Shown piece by piece: positions 9,439-15,397 of a DNA stretch of 15,397 nt. Position 1 is the first letter of the stretch. Every line of letters begins with the position of its first letter. Both the position numbers and the translations under genes were made by a program. Source of the DNA: UBA6165 sp044233745 (GTDB lineage: Bacteria > Bacteroidota > Bacteroidia > Flavobacteriales_D > Crocinitomicaceae). Location of the stretch: the NCBI GenBank assembly GCA_044233745.1, contig JBIIJN010000067.1:1-15397 (forward strand), in the 5' to 3' direction. A model generated the notes under the pieces. That model was given only the letters and a program-made list of their open reading frames with translations. It did no database searches and had not been told where the DNA came from.

Positions 9439-10482
9439 ATGCGCTTGATTTCCCCTACATGGCTCACCATTCTGTTTTCTGCAAGTTTCCTTTTGTTATT
9501 TTCTTGCGAAGAAAAGCCCGAAAAACCCGAACAGCCAGCCGAAATACAAGACTACACCGCGTTGGATGGCGACAAAGAATTGGCACGTATCAACTCCTTA
9601 TTGGAATCGGAACCCAACAATGCTGAATTATTGGCACAGAAAGCTGACATTCTCTTTAAACTCTATCGACAGGAAGAAGGATTGAATGATATTTCAAAAG
9701 CTTTCAGAATCGATTCAACCAACCTAGAGGTGCGCAGGGTACACGCGGGCTACATGATGGCTCAGGTGAAAATACTAGCGGCTCGAGATGATTATCAATT
9801 CATCATTGAAAAAGACCCAGGCAACGCAGAAGCCTACTTGGGCATGGCACGCACTTATGCCGTTGAAAACAATCACGCCAAAGCATTTCAATATACCGAC
9901 GAGGCTTTAAAAAGAAACATGAAACTACGCGACGCTTATGTTTTGAAAGGGCTCATGTTTCGTTCTGATAACAAAATCGACTTGGCCATTTCTTCGTATC
10001 AAACGGCTGTTGAAATTGACCCCAATTATTATAGTGGATATGTGGCACTCGGTAATTTATATGAAATCAAACAAAGTCCCTTGGCGCTTGACTACTACAA
10101 CACGGCGCTTGAAATTGAAAAAAACGGCATAGAAGCGCTTTATGGTAAGGCACTTTTGTTACAAAACTCAGGAAAAATAAAGGATGCGCAAGACCTTTAC
10201 CGCAAAATATCGCAGGTAGAGCCCGACTATTATTTTGCCTATTACAATCAGGGTTATATCAAATTGGTATTGGAAACAGAATACGACAGCGCAACTTATT
10301 TTTTCACCAAAACAGTTGAGATAGCACCATTGTACGCAGATGCTTGGTACAATTTGGGCTTGAGTGAACAAGCGAGAGGCAAAAACAGAGAAGCCATCAA
10401 GGCCTTCAAAGAAACGCTGAGCATCGACAAAAATTTCACGAAGGCCCAAAAGGAAATTGACGCCATTTTAAAAATGAAATGA
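9439..10482 (+). CDS. TPR-repeat lipoprotein
   Basis: This 347-residue protein begins with a lipoprotein signal: basic start, hydrophobic stretch and lipobox LFSC with the acylated Cys at residue 23. Residues after the Cys are acidic (CEEKPEKPE), which resembles, loosely, the surface-export signal described for Bacteroidota lipoproteins, so cell-surface exposure is possible. From about residue 45 to the end the sequence is helical tetratricopeptide repeats; clear units include EIDPNYYSGYVALGNLYE, EKNGIEALYGKALLLQNSGK, EPDYYFAYYNQGYI and APLYADAWYNLGLSEQARGK. TPR arrays act as protein-protein scaffolds; no catalytic domain is seen. The ATG at 9439 is chosen over the out-of-frame ATG at 9432 because only it gives the lipobox. 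The stop overlaps the next gene by 4 bp (ATGA), so it probably works with that membrane protein. The specific partner is unknown. Confidence 0.88.
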   Translation: MRLISPTWLTILFSASFLLLFSCEEKPEKPEQPAEIQDYTALDGDKELARINSLLESEPNNAELLAQKADILFKLYRQEEGLNDISKAFRIDSTNLEVRRVHAGYMMAQVKILAARDDYQFIIEKDPGNAEAYLGMARTYAVENNHAKAFQYTDEALKRNMKLRDAYVLKGLMFRSDNKIDLAISSYQTAVEIDPNYYSGYVALGNLYEIKQSPLALDYYNTALEIEKNGIEALYGKALLLQNSGKIKDAQDLYRKISQVEPDYYFAYYNQGYIKLVLETEYDSATYFFTKTVEIAPLYADAWYNLGLSEQARGKNREAIKAFKETLSIDKNFTKAQKEIDAILKMK

Positions 10483-11120
10483 ATCCAAAATTCAAGCTCA
10501 TAAATAGCGCTGGTGAGGTACTCATCACACTGCTTTTGTATTATTGGTGGCACTGGGATTTGCATTACATTCTTTTGTTTTTCTACATAGACACCTTCGC
10601 AGGATTGACCATGTCTTTGCTCAAAGAACGAAAAATCAAACATACACAAAATGTCAAGCAGCATTTGTTGCTCAACAGCGCAGCCTATATTACATTGGCA
10701 TTCCTTGGCGTCGGATTATACGAATTCGGAACTACACTACTCTATCCAGAAATGCATCTTTGGCAATCCATTTTAGGTTTTGTACAAGAAAAAGAATTCG
10801 GTATCTCTCAGCTATTTTTGTTGCTTCCCGCTTTGTTTCTGGTGAACTATCAACAATATAAAACGTTCTTTATCAAGACCCAAGAATTTCGTGTTGTTCC
10901 GTTGCAGCTCATTCAAACCACGCATCAATTCACCTGGCTTTTGTTTATGGCTAGTGGATTAGTTTATACCCTATGTGCTTTAATTTTTCAGAGACCCATA
11001 GATTTTTTCCTATTCATCATCATTGGCACCAAATTGATCAACGACTTGGTATTGATTCCGCGCATCGAGCGTTCAGCATTGCGGAAATTGCTAAATTCGC
11101 ATCATGTTCACACGCGATAA
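10479..11120 (+). CDS. Polytopic membrane protein of unknown function
   Basis: This 213-residue protein has about five or six membrane helices, roughly at residues 8-24, 28-47, 63-84, 103-119, 149-168 and 174-193. I recognise no family. The first hairpin is unusual: an aromatic cluster YYWWHW is followed by D27, H29 and D38 within or beside helices, and the end of the last helix carries K and D (GTKLINDLVLI). Polar residues in these places could bind a ligand or metal, but this is only inference. A basic loop (KERKIKHTQNVKQH) follows helix 2 and would be cytoplasmic by the positive-inside rule. It starts inside the TPR lipoprotein stop codon (4-bp overlap) and ends 17 bp into the radical SAM gene, so the three proteins are likely made together. 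Confidence 0.75.
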   Translation: MNPKFKLINSAGEVLITLLLYYWWHWDLHYILLFFYIDTFAGLTMSLLKERKIKHTQNVKQHLLLNSAAYITLAFLGVGLYEFGTTLLYPEMHLWQSILGFVQEKEFGISQLFLLLPALFLVNYQQYKTFFIKTQEFRVVPLQLIQTTHQFTWLLFMASGLVYTLCALIFQRPIDFFLFIIIGTKLINDLVLIPRIERSALRKLLNSHHVHTR

Positions 11121-12120
11121 TTTTCATATTCTGAGTAAACTTACATCAAGAAGGATATGGAATTTGCTACTTCTTAGAATTTCCTTTGTTTTGGGGAAAT
11201 ATCTTAAAAGCCCTTTGGTTTGGGGCACACCCTATGCAGCAAGCATTGAGCCAACCACAGCATGCAATTTGGGTTGTCCGGAGTGCCCGAGTGGTTTGAA
11301 ACAATTTACGCGACCAACAGGCAAGCTACAAGTAAATAAAAACGCCGAAATGCTTGACGAGCTGGGTAAAAATCTATTCTACATCAACTATTATTTTCAA
11401 GGCGAACCATTTTTAAATCCAGATTTCTTAGCCTTTATTCAGGAAGCAAACAAGCGAAAGATTTATACCGCAACTTCCACCAATGCGCATTTCATCAAAG
11501 CCCAAACAGCCGAACAAATCATTGAAGCTGGTCTGAGTCGTTTGATTATTTCCATTGATGGCATTACGCAGTCAAGTTATGAAGATTATCGTGTACATGG
11601 CATATTGAACAAGGTTTTGGAAGGCACTCAAGAAATAGTAGCCGCCAAAAAACGTTTGAAATCGCATACACCACATATCATCTGGCAATTTTTAGTGACG
11701 GCAAAAAACGAACATGAAATTGATGATTTGATGGACATGAGTAGAACTTTTGGCGTAGATGAAGTACGCTTAAAATCCATTCAGGTATATGATTTTGAAA
11801 ATGGCAATTCCCTGATTCCAAAAAATGACAAATACAGCCGATACAAGTTGCTTTCAAATGGCAAGTACAAAATGAAGGCTGGATTGAGCAATCATTGCTG
11901 GCGCATGTGGAGTTCGACAGTGTTGACTTGGGATGGTATTGTGGTGCCTTGTTGCTTTGATAAAGACGCCAAACATCAGTTGGGGAAATTAGCCTCCAAT
12001 CCTTTCAAAAACATCTGGAAATCAGATAAATACAAATCAATGCGCAAGAATATTCTCACGGCTCGTCAGGAGATTGATATTTGTAAAAATTGTAGCGAAG
12101 GCAGTAAAGTTTGGGTATAA
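11104..12120 (+). CDS. Radical SAM enzyme with SPASM-like C-terminal iron-sulfur region
   Basis: This 338-residue enzyme has the radical SAM cluster motif CxxxCxxC at C54, C58, C61 (ACNLGCPEC), a glycine-rich SAM-binding strand with GEPFLNPD, and the ISIDG strand near residue 150. Five further cysteines (C265, C283, C284, C327, C330) lie in the C-terminal region in a SPASM-like pattern with WDGIVVPCC. That is fewer than the seven of a full two-cluster SPASM domain, so a single auxiliary 4Fe-4S cluster is more likely. The first 45 residues include a hydrophobic, basic helix (WNLLLLRISFVLGKY) that could contact the membrane. SPASM enzymes often modify peptides, but no small precursor gene is visible nearby, so the substrate is unknown. 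The ATG lies 17 bp inside the upstream membrane-protein gene, suggesting coupled expression. The gene is followed by a 28-bp convergent gap before corA with no clear terminator. Confidence 0.9.
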   Translation: MFTRDNFHILSKLTSRRIWNLLLLRISFVLGKYLKSPLVWGTPYAASIEPTTACNLGCPECPSGLKQFTRPTGKLQVNKNAEMLDELGKNLFYINYYFQGEPFLNPDFLAFIQEANKRKIYTATSTNAHFIKAQTAEQIIEAGLSRLIISIDGITQSSYEDYRVHGILNKVLEGTQEIVAAKKRLKSHTPHIIWQFLVTAKNEHEIDDLMDMSRTFGVDEVRLKSIQVYDFENGNSLIPKNDKYSRYKLLSNGKYKMKAGLSNHCWRMWSSTVLTWDGIVVPCCFDKDAKHQLGKLASNPFKNIWKSDKYKSMRKNILTARQEIDICKNCSEGSKVWV

Positions 12121-12148
12121 ACCTGAATTATTCAAATCAATATAGAAA

Positions 12149-13033
12149 TTACAGAATTCGTCGGCGTTTGAACCAAATGTAAATCCAAATAACAATGATG
12201 AGCATGAATCCCATTACGGCGAAATAACCATATTCATGTCTCAACTCAGGCATATTGTCGAAATTCATTCCATAAACGCCCACAATAAATGTTAGTGGCA
12301 GGAAAAATGCCGAGAAAACCGTTAGAAGTTTCATCACATCGTTGCTTTTCTGCGCATTGATAGACAAATAAGTATTCAATAAGTTGCTGGTGTCATCAAT
12401 CACTTCGTCGCTGCTATGAATCAAGCCTAATACTTGATCCTTGATGTCTTGCAAGCCAGGCTTGAACTTTTCACGAACCACGATTTGATTGACTACTATT
12501 TGGGAATATTGGAGTACTTTTTTAGCAATTCGCGACTGCGCTTTGTGGTAATACAAATCTTCAAGCGAAATTTTATGGTTGGTTCTCACAAAAACGGTGT
12601 GCTCAAGTAGCTCAACTTTTTTTGCCAAAAAGGCGATTGGGTCGTTATAGGTTTGAACCATTTTTCTCATCAAAAAGACCAGCAATTCCTCGACGTGCAC
12701 ACATTCTGGATTGTATTCGCTGAAGAAGCTAAACTCAGCACGCCGAATGGTAATCAATCGTTTTTCACTCACAAAAAACGCCACCTTGTTTGTGATTTTA
12801 TTGATATTGGTTTGGCGCTCGGTCATATCTCCAGTAAAAGCCCTCAAAATGATGAACGCATAGTCGGCATAATTCTCAATTTTGGGCAAATGGCCGATTT
12901 CCAAACTGTCTTTGATTTGGAAGAAATCCAAACCGTACTGAGCCGATAATTCTCCAATCTGACTCTTATCTGGATTTAGAATATCAATCCAAGTGAAGCT
13001 TTTAAAGGCGATTTCTTTGTGGTGGCTCGACAT
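12149..13033 (-). CDS. corA: CorA-family magnesium/divalent-cation transporter
   Basis: With the start proposed here this is a 294-residue CorA-type channel. The N-terminal cytoplasmic alpha/beta domain begins around FKSFTWIDILNP and continues through LEIGHLPKIENYADYAFIIL. Long charged stalk helices lead to two C-terminal membrane helices. The signature YGMNF (GMN at 255-257) ends helix 1, the loop reads DNMPELRHEYGY in the family manner, and helix 2 ends in a basic tail (KRRRIL). From family knowledge the protein is a homopentamer that imports Mg2+ (sometimes Co2+ or Ni2+) across the inner membrane. An upstream in-frame ATG at 13069 would add 12 residues (MSGFFIFTKTLR), but these would be encoded by the terminator stem and T-run of the adjacent gene, so the ATG at 13033 is preferred. 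It is convergent with the radical SAM gene and unrelated in function to its neighbours. Confidence 0.92.
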   Translation of the reverse strand: MSSHHKEIAFKSFTWIDILNPDKSQIGELSAQYGLDFFQIKDSLEIGHLPKIENYADYAFIILRAFTGDMTERQTNINKITNKVAFFVSEKRLITIRRAEFSFFSEYNPECVHVEELLVFLMRKMVQTYNDPIAFLAKKVELLEHTVFVRTNHKISLEDLYYHKAQSRIAKKVLQYSQIVVNQIVVREKFKPGLQDIKDQVLGLIHSSDEVIDDTSNLLNTYLSINAQKSNDVMKLLTVFSAFFLPLTFIVGVYGMNFDNMPELRHEYGYFAVMGFMLIIVIWIYIWFKRRRIL

Positions 13034-13047
13034 GCGCAATGTTTTTG

Positions 13048-13077
13048 TAAAAATAAAAAATCCCGACATTGAAACAA
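13048..13077 (-). promoter_or_regulatory. Probable corA promoter (TTG-N19-TATTTTTA)
   Basis: On the minus strand a TTG (13077-13075) is followed after exactly 19 nt by TATTTTTA (13055-13048), matching Bacteroidota TTG-N19-TAnnTTTG except the last base. It ends 14 bp before the ATG at 13033. The TTG is in the loop and the -7 element in the T-run of the terminator of the upstream gene. The A+T-rich run could produce part of this match by chance. Confidence 0.5.
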
Positions 13078-13087
13078 CATCGGGATT
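13051..13087 (-). terminator. Rho-independent terminator of the T9SS-secreted protein gene
   Basis: Read on the minus strand, a perfect 8-bp stem (13087-13080 AATCCCGA paired with 13066-13059 TCGGGATT), a 13-nt loop and a T-rich run to 13051. It begins 21 bp after the stop of the secreted-protein gene and lies between that gene and corA on the same strand. Confidence 0.85.
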
Positions 13088-13108
13088 GGAATATAATTAT
13101 TGACAAGA

Positions 13109-15016
13109 TTATCTTTTCACAAAGCGAATCGTTTGTCCGTTGATTGCAACAAAATAAACGCCTGCAACAAGCTCTGAAACAGCTATTTGATTTTGAGTAG
13201 CATTGATTTCAGCAAATACTACTGCTCTACCCAAAGCATCGAAGATTGTTACCTCACCTTCAAAGTTGTTGATATTCAAAACATCTGAAGCAGGATTAGG
13301 ATAAAGCACCACGTTATTCAAAGTCTCGTTGTCGACAGCAGCAATGCCAACCGTTTCGATATCAGATTCAACGCGAGGCAACATTTTATACTCACCAAAG
13401 CTGAACCACATCACCCCTTGTGCGTTGTAACCATTTCCTAAAGTTGGCGTGAAGGCATAGATATCGTCGTCAACAAGCATATCACCGTTTCCTGTGTTTA
13501 ATCTAAACATTCCAAAACCTGCATTGGTGTTGGTACATGTTGCATTTTCTACACGAACCAATACCGACTCATACTGCTCGTTATTGGCCGCTAGCGTGGA
13601 GATAACTGCCGCAGCAGGAAGTGGATTTGCTGAACTTACAATGGTATGCGCAGAAACACTTGAAATTTGCGTCAAACCAAAAAATTCAACAACATTCCCT
13701 GTCAATTCGATTTCATCACCTTGACTTGGGTTGATGGTTGTGTTGAAAACAAAAATACCGTTCCAAGGACCTGTTCCATCTTGAATAAAGAAACCTTCAG
13801 TTGGCCAAATTGCTGTTACGATTCCAGAAGTTATAACCGATTGCCCAGCCAGCGGAGAAAGCCCATCTGCATTGGCGGTGAATTGGATTTCATAGATAGT
13901 CACTTCGTTCACATTGGCATTCAATACCTCAATATCATCGATATTTCTAGGACACACTCTGAACTCTTCAAAAGAATAATTGATTACACCGGTGATGTTA
14001 TATGCAGCCCCCAATGTTGGTGTGTAAGCATAAAACAAGCTGTGCACTTTGGAAGAATCTGCATCTGAATTGATTTTCCACATACCAAAACCAGAGTTCG
14101 CATCTGTACATTCGGCATTCATCACTTTCACCAAAACGCCTTCGTATGGCTCTGTTTTAGACTGTGCAGAAGTAATTTCTTCGGCCATTGGTAGTGGGTT
14201 TCCAGAACTGTGATTGATAAAAGTGGTAACCCCAGTGATTTGAGTTAAATTGAAATATTCTACCACATTTCCTGTGATTGAAATACTGTCTCCAATTTGA
14301 GGCATATTAGAATTATTGAAAACATGTATACCTGTCCACGGACCAACTCCATTTTGAAGGAAGTAGCCACTTTCGTAGGTCGCAGTAACAAAACCACTTG
14401 TTTCAACAGTTTGTCCGATGTATGGTGAATCTCCACTCATCGCTGTTGTGTACTGAATGTCGTAAATAGATACGTAATCGTTTGGAGTTACAGTACCTGT
14501 TGTGATGACCACATTGTCAATCAAAACGTGATCTGGAGCAACCGTGCTTTGAATGGAAATTATAAATTCTCCCAAACTTGTATTTGGAGAAGTTACCGTT
14601 TGTGTATATTGAGTCCAAGTATTGGTTACTGCGATGTACTGATTGTATGATGCATAATTGGTAGATGCATTTGGATTCAATGTAACTACTGATGTTCGCA
14701 CGTTTCCAGCTCCTTTTGCCCAAAAAGTAATTTGATATGCTTCACCTTGAGTAACATTCACGGCAGAAGTAGTAAATCGCTGATGCGTTGTGCTGGTGTT
14801 TTGCAAACTACAAGACGAAGATCCTTCCTGAGCATCAGAAGATTGGGTGATATTAGAAAGTGTAAAATTGGTTGCATTTCCAGCCACGGTATTTCCAATC
14901 CAACCATCGGGGCTATTCGGTCCACTCCAGTTTTCAAAAGAAGAAGTGAAAATTTGAGCAAAAGATACTTGTGCTACAAGCATCAGTGACATTGCGATAA
15001 AAGCTACTTTTTTCAT
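13109..15016 (-). CDS. T9SS-secreted protein with two tandem OB-fold-like domains and type A sorting signal
   Basis: With the start at 15016 this is a 635-residue secreted protein. The signal peptide is MKKVAFIAMSLMLVAQVSFA, cleaved before Q21. Residues about 21-175 look like a beta-sandwich (FENWSG and PDGWIGN early, VLIDNVVIT at its end) as in carbohydrate-binding or choice-of-anchor domains. Two tandem units follow (about 182-371 and 372-556), each opening IYxIQxT and containing SPxxGQxVxTSGxVTA, GPWxGIxVFN and GNVVExFxLTQI. This pattern resembles the OB-fold found in front of the catalytic domain of large bacterial extracellular nucleases (COG2374, YhcR-like). No nuclease domain follows. 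The last about 68 residues (VVLYPNPASDVLNI to IRFVKR) are a type A T9SS sorting domain, so the protein should cross the outer membrane through the gldKLMN-powered system and be anchored or released. An upstream TTG at 15058 is rejected because it lies inside the previous gene. The gap to that gene is 28 bp, so they are probably co-transcribed. Confidence 0.9.
   Translation of the reverse strand: MKKVAFIAMSLMLVAQVSFAQIFTSSFENWSGPNSPDGWIGNTVAGNATNFTLSNITQSSDAQEGSSSCSLQNTSTTHQRFTTSAVNVTQGEAYQITFWAKGAGNVRTSVVTLNPNASTNYASYNQYIAVTNTWTQYTQTVTSPNTSLGEFIISIQSTVAPDHVLIDNVVITTGTVTPNDYVSIYDIQYTTAMSGDSPYIGQTVETSGFVTATYESGYFLQNGVGPWTGIHVFNNSNMPQIGDSISITGNVVEYFNLTQITGVTTFINHSSGNPLPMAEEITSAQSKTEPYEGVLVKVMNAECTDANSGFGMWKINSDADSSKVHSLFYAYTPTLGAAYNITGVINYSFEEFRVCPRNIDDIEVLNANVNEVTIYEIQFTANADGLSPLAGQSVITSGIVTAIWPTEGFFIQDGTGPWNGIFVFNTTINPSQGDEIELTGNVVEFFGLTQISSVSAHTIVSSANPLPAAAVISTLAANNEQYESVLVRVENATCTNTNAGFGMFRLNTGNGDMLVDDDIYAFTPTLGNGYNAQGVMWFSFGEYKMLPRVESDIETVGIAAVDNETLNNVVLYPNPASDVLNINNFEGEVTIFDALGRAVVFAEINATQNQIAVSELVAGVYFVAINGQTIRFVKR
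13349..13903 (-). repeat. Second copy of a ~190-residue intragenic domain repeat
   Basis: Encodes residues about 372-556 of the secreted protein (IYEIQFT to DIETV). It is colinear with the preceding copy; shared blocks include GPWxGIxVFN, GNVVExFxLTQI, YAxTPTLGxxYN and SFxEYK/SFEEFR followed by PR. Diverged at the DNA level, so an old duplication. Confidence 0.8.
13904..14473 (-). repeat. First copy of a ~190-residue intragenic domain repeat
   Basis: Encodes residues about 182-371 of the secreted protein (VSIYDIQYT onward). Directly abuts the second copy. It has PYEGVLVKVMNAECTDANSG where copy two has QYESVLVRVENATCTNTNAG, so both keep one Cys at the same place. Confidence 0.8.
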
Positions 15017-15044
15017 GATATTTAATTTAAAAAATTTTAGCGAA

Positions 15045-15397
15045 TTAATTGATAACAACGTTGTCTACGCGGTATGAACTTGTTCCGTCCGTTCCATTGC
15101 CAGTATATTTGAAACCAACATGGAAGGTACCGGTGTAGCCCTGTGGCATAAAGCCAAAAAGTTGAATAGCACCTGAGGCAATCCACGAGCTTCCACTGCT
15201 AGAACCCGCAATGGTGGCGGGCAATGGAACCCAAGTGGCTGCACTTGGATTGGCGCCGTTATAATTGGTTGATAGATGAACGGTGAGTCCGTTGTGCACC
15301 CAAAATGAAGTTTGTGTTTGGAAATTCAATGTATTGGTTCCATTGGCTGTGATTGGAGGCGTAATCAACCATGTTTCATTGTTTTCACCACTACCAA
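15045..15397 (-). CDS. Extracellular protein with choice-of-anchor-like C-terminal domain, partial
   Basis: The frame runs in from the right edge and stops at 15045, giving only the last about 116 residues. The visible part reads ENNETWLITPPI, then LNFQTQTSFWVHNGLTVHLSTNYNG, ATWVPLPATI, a Gly/Ser-rich turn, GFMPQGYTGTFHVGFKYTG and the ending YRVDNVVIN. This is the pattern of the choice-of-anchor or cleaved-adhesin jelly-roll at the C-terminus of many Bacteroidota surface proteins, often lipoproteins with an N-terminal DUF5689-type domain. The protein ends at that domain with no T9SS sorting signal, so a lipid anchor at the missing N-terminus is likely. It precedes the T9SS-secreted protein gene by 28 bp on the same strand, which suggests one operon. 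Apparent start codons inside the visible part are not true starts. Confidence 0.75.
   Translation of the reverse strand, partial: GSGENNETWLITPPITANGTNTLNFQTQTSFWVHNGLTVHLSTNYNGANPSAATWVPLPATIAGSSSGSSWIASGAIQLFGFMPQGYTGTFHVGFKYTGNGTDGTSSYRVDNVVIN

Noticed and set aside
9432..9626. Overlapping frame starting at the ATG at 9432
   Set aside because: It is out of frame with the TPR lipoprotein, has no domain, and its start is only a chance ATG upstream of the lipobox-bearing gene.
10296..10664. 122-residue minus-strand frame spanning the TPR and membrane-protein genes
   Set aside because: It overlaps two coupled coding genes on the other strand and shows no domain.
11104..12120. Small precursor peptide for the radical SAM enzyme
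   Set aside because: Gaps on both sides are absent or only 28 bp, and no short Cys- or Gly-rich reading frame with a plausible start is visible nearby.
12653..12949. 98-residue frame on the + strand inside corA
   Set aside because: It is antisense to well-conserved CorA sequence with no recognisable motif or promoter; a shadow frame.
13034..13069. N-terminal extension of corA from the ATG at 13069
   Set aside because: It would be translated from the terminator hairpin and T-run of the neighbouring gene; the ATG at 13033 fits better.
13667..14068. 133-residue frame on the + strand inside the secreted-protein gene
   Set aside because: It is antisense to the tandem repeat region; composition and content look like a chance open frame.
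15017..15058. TTG start at 15058 for the T9SS-secreted protein
   Set aside because: It lies inside the preceding gene and would bury the signal peptide; the ATG at 15016 gives a clean signal sequence.

Overview
The window reads as an A+T-rich chromosomal segment from a member of the Bacteroidota, most likely a flavobacterium-like gliding or surface-associated lineage. Three things point there: a gldK-gldL-gldM-gldN cluster (core of the type IX secretion system, T9SS, and gliding motor), a secreted protein with a type A T9SS C-terminal sorting domain, and promoter elements of the Bacteroidota form (TTG / TAnnTTTG) instead of E. coli-type -35/-10 boxes. No tRNA, rRNA, CRISPR array, insertion sequence or phage gene is visible, and coding density is very high: no gap reaches 100 bp.

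Left part, 1-5059 (+ strand): the T9SS core operon. gldK lacks its 5' end (cut by the window edge). It is followed by gldL (inner-membrane proton-driven motor subunit), gldM (single-span motor partner reaching across the periplasm) and gldN (periplasmic partner of the GldK ring). A perfect 9-bp stem with a six-T run closes the operon directly after gldN.

Middle, 5062-12120 (+ strand): an ABC-F family ATPase with its own promoter; a two-component pair (sensor kinase with a TTG start, OmpR-type regulator, 14-bp overlap) behind a TACCTTTG element; then an uncharacterised cassette of a TPR lipoprotein, a polytopic membrane protein and a radical SAM enzyme with SPASM-like C-terminal cysteines. The cassette reading frames overlap by 4 and 17 bp. 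This is the least explained part of the window.

Right part, 12149-15397 (- strand): a CorA-type divalent-cation transporter, convergent with the cassette; a secreted protein with a signal peptide, a jelly-roll-like N-terminal region, two tandem ~190-residue OB-fold-like repeats of the type found at the front of extracellular nucleases, and a T9SS sorting domain; and the C-terminal end of another extracellular protein with a choice-of-anchor-like domain. The window therefore holds both the secretion machine and one probable cargo. The cargo looks like a binding module without a visible catalytic domain.

Two details decide annotation. The corA start should be moved to the ATG at 13033, because the upstream ATG lies inside the terminator of the neighbouring gene. 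The secreted-protein start should be the ATG at 15016, which gives a clean signal peptide. In two places (5031-5069 and 13048-13087) the promoter of the next gene appears to be folded into the terminator of the previous one.
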